Below, in pieces: positions 16,750 through 26,081 of a stretch of DNA of 64,000 bases. Origin of the DNA: JAQBVV01 sp965249205 (GTDB lineage: Bacteria > Acidobacteriota > Vicinamibacteria > Vicinamibacterales > UBA2999); contig CBDFLL010000003.1 of NCBI GenBank assembly GCA_965249205.1, positions 62,001 to 126,000 on the forward strand, in the 5' to 3' direction. The position numbers and the translations under genes are program-made. The notes beneath the pieces are model-generated. The model did not search any database and was not told the DNA's origin. It saw only the letters and a list, made by a program, of their open reading frames with translations. How positions within the stretch are numbered: position 1 is the stretch's first letter; the number at the start of each line of letters is the position of its first letter.

Positions 16750-17319
16750 GTGGAGGACCGATTGCTTGAAGTCGTCTCGCGGCCCTGGCCATGGTACGTG
16801 GCGGGGCCGCTCATTGGCCTGTTCGTGCCCGCACTCCTTCTTCTGGGCAATCGACAGTTCGGGGTATCCAGCAACCTGCGCCACCTGTGCGCCGCCATAG
16901 CGCCGGGAAATATCGAGTTCTTTCGTTACAACTGGAAGCGCACGGGCATGTGGAACCTGGTGTTTCTCGCAGGTGTATTTGCAGGCGGTTTCCTCGGCGC
17001 GCGCGTGCTCGGCACAGGAGATGTGGCCATCACTCCGGACACCGTGGCGATGCTGACTCAATTGGGCGTGCAGGATTTCTCGGGTCTCGCGCCGCCCGAG
17101 ATCTTCAGCTGGTCGGCGTTGCTGACGTTCCGTGGAGCGACGTCGATCCTAGGCGGTGGGTTGCTTGTTGGATTCGGCACCGCCTATGCCGGCGGCTGCA
17201 CGAGCGGGCACGCCATCTCCGGAATGGCCGCTCTTGAGCGAGCCTCGCTCCTGGCGGTCGTCGGCTTCTTCGCTGGTGGGCTCTTCGCGACCTACCTGAT
17301 CCTGCCTCTGTTGTTCTGA
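16750..17319 (+). CDS. YeeE/YedE family membrane protein (sulfur-compound transport), first half
   Basis: 189 residues from GTG 16750, with about four to five membrane segments and the conserved cysteine motif GGCTSGHAISG. YeeE/YedE (TsuA) imports thiosulfate through conserved cysteines. In many bacteria it is encoded, as here, as two adjacent half-length proteins. The partner begins 10 nt downstream. The pair may supply reduced sulfur; the only rhodanese in the window (62192) is far away. Confidence 0.88.
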   Translation: MEDRLLEVVSRPWPWYVAGPLIGLFVPALLLLGNRQFGVSSNLRHLCAAIAPGNIEFFRYNWKRTGMWNLVFLAGVFAGGFLGARVLGTGDVAITPDTVAMLTQLGVQDFSGLAPPEIFSWSALLTFRGATSILGGGLLVGFGTAYAGGCTSGHAISGMAALERASLLAVVGFFAGGLFATYLILPLLF

Positions 17320-17329
17320 GATCCTGGCC

Positions 17330-17827
17330 ATGGCGATACAGACCGCGGCAAGAGATCGATCAGCAACGCAGCACACCGGCGGCGCCGAGGCAAGCGGACA
17401 CGGTATGGCGAGTGTGCTCTCGTACCTGGTACTCGGGTGTCTGTTCGGCATCGTGCTCATCCAGTCAGAGGTGATCTCCTGGTTTCGCATTCAAGAGATG
17501 TTCCGGTTCGAGTCGTTTCATATGTACGGCATCATCATGTCGGCGATCGCGACCGCGGCGTTGTCTATCGTGCTCCTCGAGCGCTCGGGTGCGCGCACGC
17601 TGGCGGGCGAGGCGATCTCGATCCCTCCCAAGCAGCTGGGTAGGGGATACAGGTACTGGATTGGCGGCACGCTGTTCGGCGTGGGATGGGCACTCACGGG
17701 CGCATGCCCCGGTCCGCTGGTTGCGCTGACCGGCAGCGGAACGAGCGTCTATGCTGTCGCGGTGGTGAGCGCGGTCGCCGGCACGTGGGCCTACGGCTAC
17801 GTGCGTCCGCATCTCCCACACTATTGA
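17330..17827 (+). CDS. YeeE/YedE family (DUF6691-like) membrane protein, second half
   Basis: 165 residues with a polar N-terminal tail and about four membrane segments. The second cysteine motif is GVGWALTGACPGPLVALTGSG, equivalent to the C-terminal half of full-length YeeE. It is 10 nt downstream of the first half, so the two are expected to form one thiosulfate/sulfur-compound transporter. The ~30-residue hydrophilic N-terminus is longer than usual, and a later start (for example Met25) is possible. Confidence 0.85.
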   Translation: MAIQTAARDRSATQHTGGAEASGHGMASVLSYLVLGCLFGIVLIQSEVISWFRIQEMFRFESFHMYGIIMSAIATAALSIVLLERSGARTLAGEAISIPPKQLGRGYRYWIGGTLFGVGWALTGACPGPLVALTGSGTSVYAVAVVSAVAGTWAYGYVRPHLPHY

Positions 17828-17866
17828 GTGCCGTCGCCAAGACTGAGATCTGCGAGAACACATTCC

Positions 17867-18448
17867 ATGCCGTCATTCGCCGCGCTGCTCACCGAGGTTC
17901 GCGGCTGCACGATCTGCGCGCCGCATCTGCCGCATGGAGTTCGGCCGGTGCTCCAGATACACCCTCACGCCCGCGTGCTGATTGCGGGTCAGGCGCCGGG
18001 ACGAAAAGTCCACGAGTCCGGCGTGCCGTTTGACGATGCCAGCGGCGAGCGCTTGCGAGACTGGATGGGCGTGACGCGCGACGTGTTCTACGACCCGAAG
18101 CAGATCGCGATCCTCCCGATGGGATTCTGTTTTCCTGGCACAGGGAAGTCCGGAGATCTACCACCCCGTCCAGAATGCGCACCCGCGTGGCGGACGCAAC
18201 TGCTGGGACGCCTCAGCAAGCTTGAGCTGACGCTGCTGGTTGGACAATACGCGCAGGCGTACCATCTGGCCGAGAAGCCTGCGACGCTGACCGACACTGT
18301 GAAGGCGTGGCGCACGTATTGGCCAGCCGCGATGCCGTTGCCGCACCCCAGTCCGCGGAACAACATCTGGATGAGCAGAAACCGATGGTTCGAAGCTGAA
18401 CTGCTGCCATCGCTTCGGACCCGGGTGTCCGAGTTGCTCGCCCGGTGA
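17867..18448 (+). CDS. Uracil-DNA glycosylase superfamily protein
   Basis: 193 residues from ATG 17867; the frame is open to 17828, but the upstream residues do not fit the family. The UDG fold is visible: VRGCTICAPHLPHG, VLIAGQAPGRKVHESGVPFDDASGERLRDWMG (motif 1 near 41-46), ILPMGFCFPGTGKSGDLPPRPEC, LLVGQYAQAYHL and LPHPSPRNN (motif 2). This subgroup is common in bacteria and lacks the iron-sulfur cysteines of family 4. Base-excision activity is expected but not proven for the subgroup. Confidence 0.85.
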   Translation: MPSFAALLTEVRGCTICAPHLPHGVRPVLQIHPHARVLIAGQAPGRKVHESGVPFDDASGERLRDWMGVTRDVFYDPKQIAILPMGFCFPGTGKSGDLPPRPECAPAWRTQLLGRLSKLELTLLVGQYAQAYHLAEKPATLTDTVKAWRTYWPAAMPLPHPSPRNNIWMSRNRWFEAELLPSLRTRVSELLAR

Positions 18449-18482
18449 GCGGACATGGTGCCTCTGATATATTCGAGCGCGC

Positions 18483-20963
18483 ATGACCCCATCTGACGGC
18501 GCAGCGGAGCCACACGCCGATTCCGAGACCCTTGACGCCGGCCGGCGATGGCTGCCGGCGCTGCTGCTGCTCTTTGTCGGGTCCGGGTGTGCGGCTCTCA
18601 TCTACGAAGTTGTCTGGTTCCAGCTCCTGCAGCTTTCGGTCGGCTCCTCCGCCGTGTCTCTCGGCATTCTTCTGGGCATCTTCATGGGCGGCATGTGCCT
18701 GGGCAGTCTCCTGCTTCCGCGCTACATCAGCGCACGCCATCACCCGTTGCAGGTCTATGCGTGTTTGGAGCTGGGCATCGGTGTCATGGGCGTACTCGTC
18801 CTGTTCGTGGTTCCGTTGATCGGCGGTGCCTATACCGCCATCGCCGGTACAGGGCAGGCCAGCCTGTTCCTGCGCGCGATTGTGGCTGGCATCTGCCTGC
18901 TGCCACCGACCGTCCTGATGGGGGCGACGCTGCCAGCCATCGCGAGGTGGGTCGAGACCACGCCATCCGGCGTGTCGTGGCTGGGCTATTTCTACGGAGG
19001 CAACCTCGCCGGCGCGGTGATGGGGTGCGTGCTCGCGGGCTTCTACCTGTTGCGGTTCTTCGACATGGCGACAGCGACGTTCGTCGCGGTGGCTTTCAAC
19101 GCCGTTGTCGCGCTCACGGCGTTCGGTATCGCGCGCGCGACGCCGTATGTCCCGTCGACGCCCAACGTCCAGGCAGCTGCGGCGGCAGCTCCGGGGTCGC
19201 GATTCATCTATGTGGCCATCGCGTTGTCGGGCATGACGGCGCTGGGTGCCGAGGTGGTCTGGACGCGCCTGCTGTCACTGTTGTTCGGCGCCACGACATA
19301 CACCTTTTCGCTGATCCTTGCCGTGTTTCTGGTCGGACTTGGTATCGGGAGCGCGATCGGGTCCGAGCTGGCGCGGCGCGTGGCTCATGCTCGCGTCGTG
19401 TTCGGGTGGTGCCAGCTTCTGCTGTGCGCGACGCTCGCATGGGCGGCGTACGCGGCCGGGAGTTCGCTGCCGTACTGGCCGATCAATCCGTCGCTGTCGA
19501 CCAGTTCGGTGTTCATGTTCGAGCTGGACCTAGTGCGCACAATCTGGGTCTCGCTGCCGTCGACGATCTTGTGGGGTGCCAGTTTTCCGCTCGCGCTCGC
19601 AGCCGTGGCGCAGCGTGGACAGGACCCTGGACGTCTCGTCGGCGGCGTATATGCCGCGAATACGGTGGGGGCCATTGTCGGTGCGTTGGCCACCGGCCTT
19701 TTGCTGCTCGGTACTGTCGGGAGCCAGATCGCACAACAGTTACTGATCGGGTTCGCGGCGGTCTCGGGTGTGTTGTTGCTCGTTGGCGTCTCGCCCCGGC
19801 GAGGGTCCACGGGCGTGTTGTCTGTCCGCGCCGCGGCGACGCTGGTCGTCGGCGTCTGCGTCACCGTGGTGCTGCTCGCGTTCGCAGTGCCACCGTTGCC
19901 GGGACTGCTGGTCGCCTACGGCCGTTACGCGGCCACGTGGTTCGGCATCAATCAGGTGATCTATGTAGGAGAGGGCGTGACCGCCGCCGTCGCGGTCTCG
20001 CGTACGCCCGGCGGGATACTCAACTATCACAATGCCGGCAAGGTGCAGGCGTCGAGCGAGCCGCAGGACATGAAGCTGCAGCGCATGCTCGGACATATGA
20101 CGACGCTGGTGCCCGACAATCCCGCGAAGGTGCTTGTCATCGGGTGCGGGGCAGGCGTCACCGCCGGCGCGGTCTCCATCGATCCCCGTGTCATCGATCA
20201 GACAATCGCGGAGATCGAGCCGCTGGTGCCAGAGGTCGTGTCTACCTACTTTTCCGAGCACAACTTCAACGTGGTCGACAACCCGAAGGTCACGATTCAC
20301 CTCGACGACGCTCGGCACTATCTGCTGACAACCGACGAGATGTTCGATGCGGTGACGTCCGATCCGCTCGACCCGTGGGTCAAGGGGGCCGCCACGCTCT
20401 ATACCCGCGAGTTCTTCGAGGAGATCAAATCGCACCTCAATCCGGGCGGCGTGGTCACGCTGTTCGTGCAGCTCTACGAGAGCACCGACGCGGCGGTCAA
20501 GAGCGAGATCGGTACCTTTCTCGAGGCGTTCCCCAACGGCGCCGTGTTTGCCAACACCATCAACGGCCAGGGATACGATCTCGTCCTGTTCGGGCAGATC
20601 GGCGATCGGCGGATCAACGTCGACACCGTGCAAGCCAGGCTCGACGCGCCTGAGAGCGATCCGATCAGGCGCTCGCTCGCCGAAGTCGGCATCCATTCAG
20701 CGGTTCAACTGTTTGCGACCTACGCGGGAAGCCGAGGCGATATGGCCGACTGGCTGCAGGGCGCAGAGATCAACACCGACCGTAATCTCAGGCTGCAGTA
20801 TCTCGCCGGTCTCGGCCTGAACCAGTACCAGAGCGCCGCCATCTATAGAAACATGATCGCGAGGTCGGGCTATCCGAATCACTTGTTCGAGGGCTCGCAG
20901 GAGACGCTGACCGATCTGCGGAGGCGCATCAGCCTGGCGCTCTCCGAGTCGCTGGATTTTTGA
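18483..20963 (+). CDS. Fused MFS-like membrane domain/spermidine synthase-like protein
   Basis: 826 residues. The N-terminal ~470 residues hold many membrane helices in a 'fused MFS/spermidine synthase' arrangement (GCAALIYEVVWFQLLQL, GSSAVSLGILLGIFMGGMCLGS, ALGAEVVWTRLLSLLFGATTYTF). The C-terminal part is a Rossmann polyamine-synthase domain: VLVIGCGAGVTAGAV, AEIEPLVPEV, NPKVTIHLDDARHYL, FDAVTSDPLDPW, FFEEIKSHLNPGGVVTLF. Such proteins are widespread; whether they make polyamines is unproven. The conserved Asp of the synthase gatekeeper region appears in TSDPLDPW. Confidence 0.88.
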   Translation: MTPSDGAAEPHADSETLDAGRRWLPALLLLFVGSGCAALIYEVVWFQLLQLSVGSSAVSLGILLGIFMGGMCLGSLLLPRYISARHHPLQVYACLELGIGVMGVLVLFVVPLIGGAYTAIAGTGQASLFLRAIVAGICLLPPTVLMGATLPAIARWVETTPSGVSWLGYFYGGNLAGAVMGCVLAGFYLLRFFDMATATFVAVAFNAVVALTAFGIARATPYVPSTPNVQAAAAAAPGSRFIYVAIALSGMTALGAEVVWTRLLSLLFGATTYTFSLILAVFLVGLGIGSAIGSELARRVAHARVVFGWCQLLLCATLAWAAYAAGSSLPYWPINPSLSTSSVFMFELDLVRTIWVSLPSTILWGASFPLALAAVAQRGQDPGRLVGGVYAANTVGAIVGALATGLLLLGTVGSQIAQQLLIGFAAVSGVLLLVGVSPRRGSTGVLSVRAAATLVVGVCVTVVLLAFAVPPLPGLLVAYGRYAATWFGINQVIYVGEGVTAAVAVSRTPGGILNYHNAGKVQASSEPQDMKLQRMLGHMTTLVPDNPAKVLVIGCGAGVTAGAVSIDPRVIDQTIAEIEPLVPEVVSTYFSEHNFNVVDNPKVTIHLDDARHYLLTTDEMFDAVTSDPLDPWVKGAATLYTREFFEEIKSHLNPGGVVTLFVQLYESTDAAVKSEIGTFLEAFPNGAVFANTINGQGYDLVLFGQIGDRRINVDTVQARLDAPESDPIRRSLAEVGIHSAVQLFATYAGSRGDMADWLQGAEINTDRNLRLQYLAGLGLNQYQSAAIYRNMIARSGYPNHLFEGSQETLTDLRRRISLALSESLDF

Positions 20964-21028
20964 CGCCCTGTGGGATTCTGCTTGAGCCGGGAATACCTCT
21001 TGAGTCTCTCGTATCAGCGGAAGTCTAG

Positions 21029-22324
21029 CAGGCTGCTGAAAAACTCCGTGAAATGGGATCGACAGATCGATCCCGGCGTACTACCATGCTCCCAACACCG
21101 CTGAAGGGAGCCCCATCATGCGCGGACACGATGAGCAAAGCACTCACATGTTCAGCTACCTGTCGCCGGAACAGCGCGTGCCAGCCGACCATCCGCTCCG
21201 CGCGGTTCGCGCGCTGACGGACGAAGCGCTGAGAACGATGTCGCGCAGGTTCGCCGGCCTGTACGCCAACACAGGGCGTCCGTCGATCCCGCCGGAACAG
21301 CTGCTGCGCGCGTTGTTGCTGCAGGTGCTCTACACGGTGCGGAGCGAGCGGCTGCTGATGGAAGAGCTCAATTACAACCTGCTGTTCCGCTGGTTCGTGG
21401 GCTTGAATTTGGACGACCCGGTTTGGCATCCCACCACGTTTACCAAGAATCGCGACCGGCTGCTGGCGGGCGATCTCGCGGCCGCCTTCTTTGATGCGGT
21501 GCAGGCCCACGCGCGGGCGGCCGGGCTGCTCTCGGACGAACACTTCACTGTGGATGGGACCCAATTGGAAGCGTGGGCCAGCCTGAAGAGCTTTCGGTGC
21601 CGGGACGCGGCGGAGAGCGACCCGCCCGATGACCCCGGGAATCCCACGGTCAACTTCCACGGGGAGCGGCGGCGCAACGACACGCACCAGTCGACGACCG
21701 ATCCGGAGGCGATGCTGCCTCGGAAGGGCCAGGGGAAGGAAGCCAAGCTGGCGTATCTGGGCCACGTGCTGCTGGACAATCGACAGGGACTTGTCGCCAA
21801 CGTCTGCGCGACTCACGCGACGGGGACCGCCGAACGCGAGGCAGCGGCGCTGTTGCTGGAGGCCAGCGCGCCGCCGGGCAGCACGGTCGGGGCGGACAAG
21901 GGCTACGATGTGGCAAGCTTTGTGGCCGCTGTCCGTATCCGGGCCGTCACGCCCCACGTTGCTCAGAAGGTCCGCTGGAGTGCGATCGATGGCCGGACCA
22001 CGCGGCATGCGGGCTATCACGTCAGTCAGCGGAAACGGAAACTCGTAGAACAGGTCTTTGGCTGGATGAAGACCGTCGGCGGCTTGCAGCAAACTCCGGC
22101 ATCGCGGTGTCGCCCTCGTGGATTGGCAGCTTACCTTCGCCGCCACGGTCTATAACTTGGTCCGGCTGCGGAATCTGGAGGCGAGGTGTCCCTGATCACC
22201 GGCCGCGCGTGTCGCCGGCCCCTTGATCGGGGCCAGCGCACAGCCGTGCGCACCGTTGTCGGTCGGTGGTGACTCGCATGATCCTTAGAAAACGGCCCGA
22301 TCACCCGGGTTCTTCAGCAGCCTG
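21029..22324 (+). mobile_element. IS5-like insertion sequence, copy 1
   Basis: 1,296 bp with terminal inverted repeats CAGGCTGCTGAA / TTCAGCAGCCTG, bounded on both sides by CTAG (21025-21028 and 22325-22328), the presumed target duplication. The other two copies are 1,295 bp; the extra base is an A at about 22088 that shifts the transposase frame. It lies between the spermidine-synthase fusion and glgC, only 7 bp beyond the glgC stop. Confidence 0.95.
21118..22155 (+). pseudogene. IS5-like transposase, frameshifted (copy 1)
   Basis: 345 residues versus 358 in the other copies. It is identical through KLVEQVFGWMKTVGGL, then a one-base insertion (A near 22088) replaces the last ~38 residues with an unrelated tail. 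DDE catalytic residues are DGTQLEAW (first Asp), ADKGYD (second Asp) and KLVEQ (Glu), all before the frameshift. What is lost is the conserved C-terminal segment RKLRHRGVALVDWQLTFAATVYNLVRL. Probably inactive in cis, although the intact copies could act in trans. Confidence 0.92.
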
Positions 22325-22335
22325 CTAGGCAGCGC

Positions 22336-23598
22336 TCAGACGATCGTGCCGGAGGGGACGATGCCCCCCTTCGGCACGATGATAATGCCGCCACGAATCA
22401 CATACCCCTCGCCGTCCTCCTGCTGAACACCACGCTCGTTGACGAGATGTGCGCCGTCACCGATCCGCGCGTTTTTGTCGACGATCGTGCGATTCAGGAC
22501 GACATCGCGGCCAAGGCCAAGCGCCGGGACCCCGTCTGGCGGGCGCTCTTCATAGAAATCGGCGCCAAGCAACACCGAGTTGGTCACCTTGGCTCCGGAC
22601 TGGATCGACGAGCGCAGACCGATCACCGAGCCCTCGATGACGCAGCGGTCGAGAAACGACCCGTCGGCGAGAATCGAATCGCGCATGTGGCAGTCGGTCA
22701 GGCGCGAGCCAGGCAGGTGGCGGAGGCGCGTATAGATGGGGCGCGTCAGATCCCAGAATCGAAACGGCGCATGGGTGCGGCCCAGCATCACGTTCGCGTC
22801 GTAAAACGACTCGATCGTACCGACGTCCGCCCAGAAATCTCGAAACAGAAACTGCCAGACCCGATAGGTGTTGAGCGCGTCTGGGATCAGCTCGCGGCCA
22901 AAGTCGTGACCCGCTTCGCGCTCAAGCATGTTGAGCAGCGTGCGCCGCGAAAAGACGTACACGCCCATCGAGGCCATGAACGGCTGATCATCGCTGTGCG
23001 TGGCGAACGTGGCACCGTCCGGAATGCTGCGCGTGATGTCGCTCAGGCGGTCTGACGTGGGTTTCTCCTCGAATGCCACGATGTGGCCAGTTCTGTCGAA
23101 GCGGAAGATGCCCATTTGCGTCGCGGTCGCCGAGTCGACCGGCTGCGCCGCGATCGTGATGTCGGCGCCGGTGTCCTTGTGCGCCGCGATCAGTTCCTTG
23201 TAATCCATCCGGTACAGATGATCGCCGGCGAGGACCAAGTAGTAGTGGGCCTCGTGCCGCACGATGTGGCGAATGGCCTGCCGCACGGCGTCGGCGGTGC
23301 CCTGGTACCAGTTCGGGTTGTCCGGCGTCTGCTCCGCGGCGAGAATCTCCACGAACCCGTCCGAGAAGCGGTCGAGATGATAGGTGTTCGAAATGTGTCG
23401 GTTCAGCGACGCTGAATTGAACTGCGTGAGCACGAAGATCCGGCGGATATCGGCATGCAGGCAGCCGCTGATCGGCACGTCAATGAGGCGATACTTGGCG
23501 CCGATCGGCACCGCCGGCTTCGAGCGCGTGGCTGTCAACGGAAAGAGCCGGTTCCCCTGACCCCCGCCGAGAATGATGGCAAGCGTATCGCTAGTCAT
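22336..23598 (-). CDS. glgC: Glucose-1-phosphate adenylyltransferase
   Basis: 420 residues. It makes ADP-glucose from glucose-1-phosphate and ATP, the committed step of bacterial glycogen synthesis. N-terminal nucleotidyltransferase: AIILGGGQGNRLFPLTATRSKPAVPIGAKYRLIDVPISGC, VLTQFNSASLNRHI, WYQGTADAVRQAI, VLAGDHLYRMDY, VAFEEKP. C-terminal left-handed beta-helix: LTDCHMRDSILADGSFLDRCVIEGSVIGLRSSI. Length matches GlgC. IS copy 1 sits 7 bp past its stop. No other glycogen genes are in the window. Confidence 0.95.
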   Translation of the reverse strand: MTSDTLAIILGGGQGNRLFPLTATRSKPAVPIGAKYRLIDVPISGCLHADIRRIFVLTQFNSASLNRHISNTYHLDRFSDGFVEILAAEQTPDNPNWYQGTADAVRQAIRHIVRHEAHYYLVLAGDHLYRMDYKELIAAHKDTGADITIAAQPVDSATATQMGIFRFDRTGHIVAFEEKPTSDRLSDITRSIPDGATFATHSDDQPFMASMGVYVFSRRTLLNMLEREAGHDFGRELIPDALNTYRVWQFLFRDFWADVGTIESFYDANVMLGRTHAPFRFWDLTRPIYTRLRHLPGSRLTDCHMRDSILADGSFLDRCVIEGSVIGLRSSIQSGAKVTNSVLLGADFYEERPPDGVPALGLGRDVVLNRTIVDKNARIGDGAHLVNERGVQQEDGEGYVIRGGIIIVPKGGIVPSGTIV

Positions 23599-23696
23599 GT
23601 TTGTTGCGTGAAGACTAGCGTACGGGTCGCCACCGCTGGGCTATCACTGTGCTTTGCTGTGCGGGAAGGTCGAGGCCAGAGACAGGCGCTCGTCGT

Positions 23697-24191
23697 TCAG
23701 CTGCCGGCGGCGCCGTCCGCGGTGCCAGCCGTTGTGCCATCCACGAACGACTCGAGGTGTTTCCTCAGCATCAGGTACGCGTCGAGGAAGGCCGCGCGCT
23801 TCACGGCGTCAGCGCCCGTGACCGCTGCTGGATCCGGCACGCTCCAGTGCGCCGTCACGGGGTGGCCTGGCCATACGGGGCACGCCTCGTTGGCCGCTGA
23901 ATCACACACCGTGAAGATGAAGTCCATCGTGGGCGCGTCTGGGCCGGCGAACTCCAGCCAGCTTTTACTTCGGAGATCCGGCGTGGAGACCTGCTGCTGC
24001 GCGAGTAGCTCAAGCGCAAGACGATGCACGGCGCCTCGCGGATGGCTACCGGCACTGAAGGCGCGAAACTGTCCGCGTCCGATGGACCCGTCGTTCAGCA
24101 TCGCTTCCGCGAGAATCGAGCGGGCGGAGTTTCCCGTGCACAGAAACAACACGTTGAGGGGCCGCTGCTTGGCGATCGGTGCCCCATCCAC
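23697..24191 (-). CDS. arsC: Arsenate reductase, low-molecular-weight phosphatase type
   Basis: 164 residues. The P-loop VLFLCTGNSARS (C-x5-R form) near the N terminus and the later WSVPDPAA segment with its conserved Asp are typical of thioredoxin-linked ArsC/LMW-PTP proteins. SAGSHPRG and FTVCDSAANEACPVWPG, supplying further cysteines, also fit ArsC. It reduces arsenate to arsenite in the cytoplasm. No ars efflux gene is adjacent, so a protein-phosphatase role cannot be excluded. It lies just downstream of a two-component fusion remnant. Confidence 0.85.
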   Translation of the reverse strand: MDGAPIAKQRPLNVLFLCTGNSARSILAEAMLNDGSIGRGQFRAFSAGSHPRGAVHRLALELLAQQQVSTPDLRSKSWLEFAGPDAPTMDFIFTVCDSAANEACPVWPGHPVTAHWSVPDPAAVTGADAVKRAAFLDAYLMLRKHLESFVDGTTAGTADGAAGS

Positions 24192-24227
24192 TCCGACACT
24201 GTACTCGATGAAACCGAGGACCGCCCT

Positions 24228-24650
24228 TTACGCTGGCAAGCTGATCGTGAACTGCGCTCCACTTTCCGGACGGTTCTCCACGGTGGCGCGACCGCCGTGC
24301 AACTCCGTGAGGTGCTTGACGATGGCCAGGCCCAGGCCGACGCCGCCTGAGTTGGCGCGCGCCTTGTCCACAAGCCCTTTCACGCGGTCGGCTTCCTCGG
24401 TGCGTGCGGTGAGCATGATGACTGGCAGACTGGCGGTCGCGAGATCCCCGCGCACGGCCTGGCACACGTCAAAACCGGCCATGCCGGGCAGCATGACGTC
24501 GAGGATGACGACGTCAACGGCGTGGTTGCGGACATACGCCAGGGCTTCATCGCTGGCAGTGGCAATATGCGCGGACCATCCGGCCTTCTTCAGGTAGTGC
24601 GAAATGAGTTCCGCAATATCGTGGTCATCTTCGGCAACGAGGATGTGCAT
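24228..24650 (-). CDS. Receiver domain fused to a histidine-kinase tail (deletion fusion)
   Basis: 140 residues from ATG 24650; the frame is open to 24713. Residues 1-93 are an OmpR-type receiver: VAEDDHD, phosphoacceptor Asp51 in VVILDVMLPG, and Thr82 in MLTART. After RVKGL the sequence switches in frame to the end of a histidine kinase ATPase: VDKARANSGGVGLGLAIVKHLTELHGG...GAQFTISLPA, including the G2 box. The receiver's last helix with its conserved Lys, the DNA-binding domain, and almost all of the kinase are absent. This looks like an in-frame deletion through a PhoB/PhoR-like pair. A functional product is doubtful. Confidence 0.85.
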   Translation of the reverse strand: MHILVAEDDHDIAELISHYLKKAGWSAHIATASDEALAYVRNHAVDVVILDVMLPGMAGFDVCQAVRGDLATASLPVIMLTARTEEADRVKGLVDKARANSGGVGLGLAIVKHLTELHGGRATVENRPESGAQFTISLPA

Positions 24651-24738
24651 ATCGGTAGGCGTGCGTTGTCTCGACTGTCGGCAGTATCCCATGTCGATCG
24701 GTCGATGCCGCACACAGGGTAGAGACGTCTGCCGAGTG

Positions 24739-26007
24739 TCAGAGGTCCCGCACGCCGGCGCGTTTCAGGAAAAACCACGCCGCCACCAGGCTCATGAGCA
24801 CGCCATTGATCGTGAGCACCATTGGCGCAGAGGCGAACGTCGCCACGTAGCCGGCTACCAGACTCCCGATCGGCATGCCGCCCCGGAACGCCACCATATA
24901 GATGCTCATCACGCGGCCGCGCATGGTGTCGGGCACGATGAGTTGCACGAGCGAGGCGAGCACCGCGAAGACCATCACCATGCACGCGCCGGCGCCAAAG
25001 AGCAGTATGGCGTTGATCCAGATCACCCGCGTCACCGCGAATAGCACAATCAGCGCGCCGAAGACGAGTTGCAGGATGAGCAGCGTGCGTCCCATGCCTT
25101 TGAACTTGCCGAGCCAGGCGACCACCAGCGCCCCGGTGACGGCGCCGGCACCCGCGCAGGCCATGAGTTGTGTGTACTGGGCAACGCCGCCGCCGAACAC
25201 GTCCTGGGCAAACAGCGGCAGAAACGTCAGGAGTGGCGTGCCGAGAGAGGTCGTCGCAAACGCCAGGATGGTCAGCCCGGCGAGTCCAGGTTCATGCCGC
25301 ACGTACGAGAAGCCGCCGCGCAGTTCTTTGTACATGGGACTGCGGTTCAGCGGCGGGATGTGGCGAACGCGCAGCGAAAGGAGTGCCGCGATCACCGCCA
25401 GAAATGAAACGCCGTTGAGTCCGAAGCAGATCGCCATACCGAACGCGGTCAGCGCCGCGCCGGCGATGAGCGGTCCGACGACCCGTGCCAGGTTGAACTG
25501 GATCGAGTTGAGCGCGATTGCGTTTGGTAGGTGTTTCTTGTCGATCAGTGAGGGCACCAGCGACTGATAGGCCGGCCCGCCAAATGCCTGTGCCACACCG
25601 GTAATGACCGACAGTGTCAGTACATGCCAGATCTGAATGACATCCAGGTAGACAAGCGCGGCCAGGGAAAACGCCGTCGCCATCTGGACGTACTGCGACA
25701 GCAGCAGCAGCTGCCGTCGATCACGGCGATCGGCGATCACGCCGCCGATCAGCGTGAAGAGCAGGATGGGCGCTTCGCCGAGGAATGAATCAAGCCCGAG
25801 AAAGAAGGCAGACGAGGAGCCGGCAAGCGTCAGCACGAGCCAACTCTGCGTAACCCGTTGCATCCAGGTGCCGATGCTGGACGTGAACGCGCCTATCCAC
25901 AGGATCCGGAAATCGCGGTAGTGCAGTGCGGCGGCCAGGCGCTGCACGACGGAAACCGGAGGCAAGGGGGCAGAGACTGTGGCGGATGGCGCAGTTGAGG
26001 TAGACAC
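24739..26007 (-). CDS. MFS transporter, EntS-like exporter group
   Basis: About 422 residues from GTG 26007. A longer frame from ATG 26091 would run through the 26056-26081 palindrome and adds an atypical N-terminus. The twelve-helix MFS core is clear: LHYRDFRILWIGAFTSSIGTWMQRVTQSWLVL, GGVIADRRDRRQLLLLSQ (loop 2-3 motif), GVAQAFGGPAYQSLVPSLI, LNSIQFNLARVVGPLIAG. This is the MFS_3 type that includes enterobactin and drug exporters. The substrate is unknown. Divergent from imuA, so it may share the palindromic site. Confidence 0.9.
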   Translation of the reverse strand: MSTSTAPSATVSAPLPPVSVVQRLAAALHYRDFRILWIGAFTSSIGTWMQRVTQSWLVLTLAGSSSAFFLGLDSFLGEAPILLFTLIGGVIADRRDRRQLLLLSQYVQMATAFSLAALVYLDVIQIWHVLTLSVITGVAQAFGGPAYQSLVPSLIDKKHLPNAIALNSIQFNLARVVGPLIAGAALTAFGMAICFGLNGVSFLAVIAALLSLRVRHIPPLNRSPMYKELRGGFSYVRHEPGLAGLTILAFATTSLGTPLLTFLPLFAQDVFGGGVAQYTQLMACAGAGAVTGALVVAWLGKFKGMGRTLLILQLVFGALIVLFAVTRVIWINAILLFGAGACMVMVFAVLASLVQLIVPDTMRGRVMSIYMVAFRGGMPIGSLVAGYVATFASAPMVLTINGVLMSLVAAWFFLKRAGVRDL

Positions 26008-26055
26008 GAACGACGCTTCGAATCTTATCGCTTGCGCCTTCGCCGTGTTTTCGCT

Positions 26056-26081
26056 ATATTTTCGCCTCTGGACGAAAATAT
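26056..26081. promoter_or_regulatory. Palindromic operator in the MFS/imuA divergent promoter
   Basis: A perfect dyad with arms ATATTTTCG (26056-26064) and CGAAAATAT (26073-26081) around an 8-bp spacer. Outside it, TGTTTTCG (26046-26053) and ACGAAACA (26083-26090) repeat the theme imperfectly. ImuA-ImuB-DnaE2 cassettes are classically LexA-controlled, so this is the best candidate for the SOS regulator site. It does not match the E. coli CTGT-N8-ACAG box, so another regulator is possible. Confidence 0.6.

Noticed and set aside
18548..20653. 701-codon plus-strand frame inside the spermidine-synthase fusion
   Set aside because: Extremely Arg-rich shadow of the real frame 18483-20963, which has clear membrane and synthase motifs.
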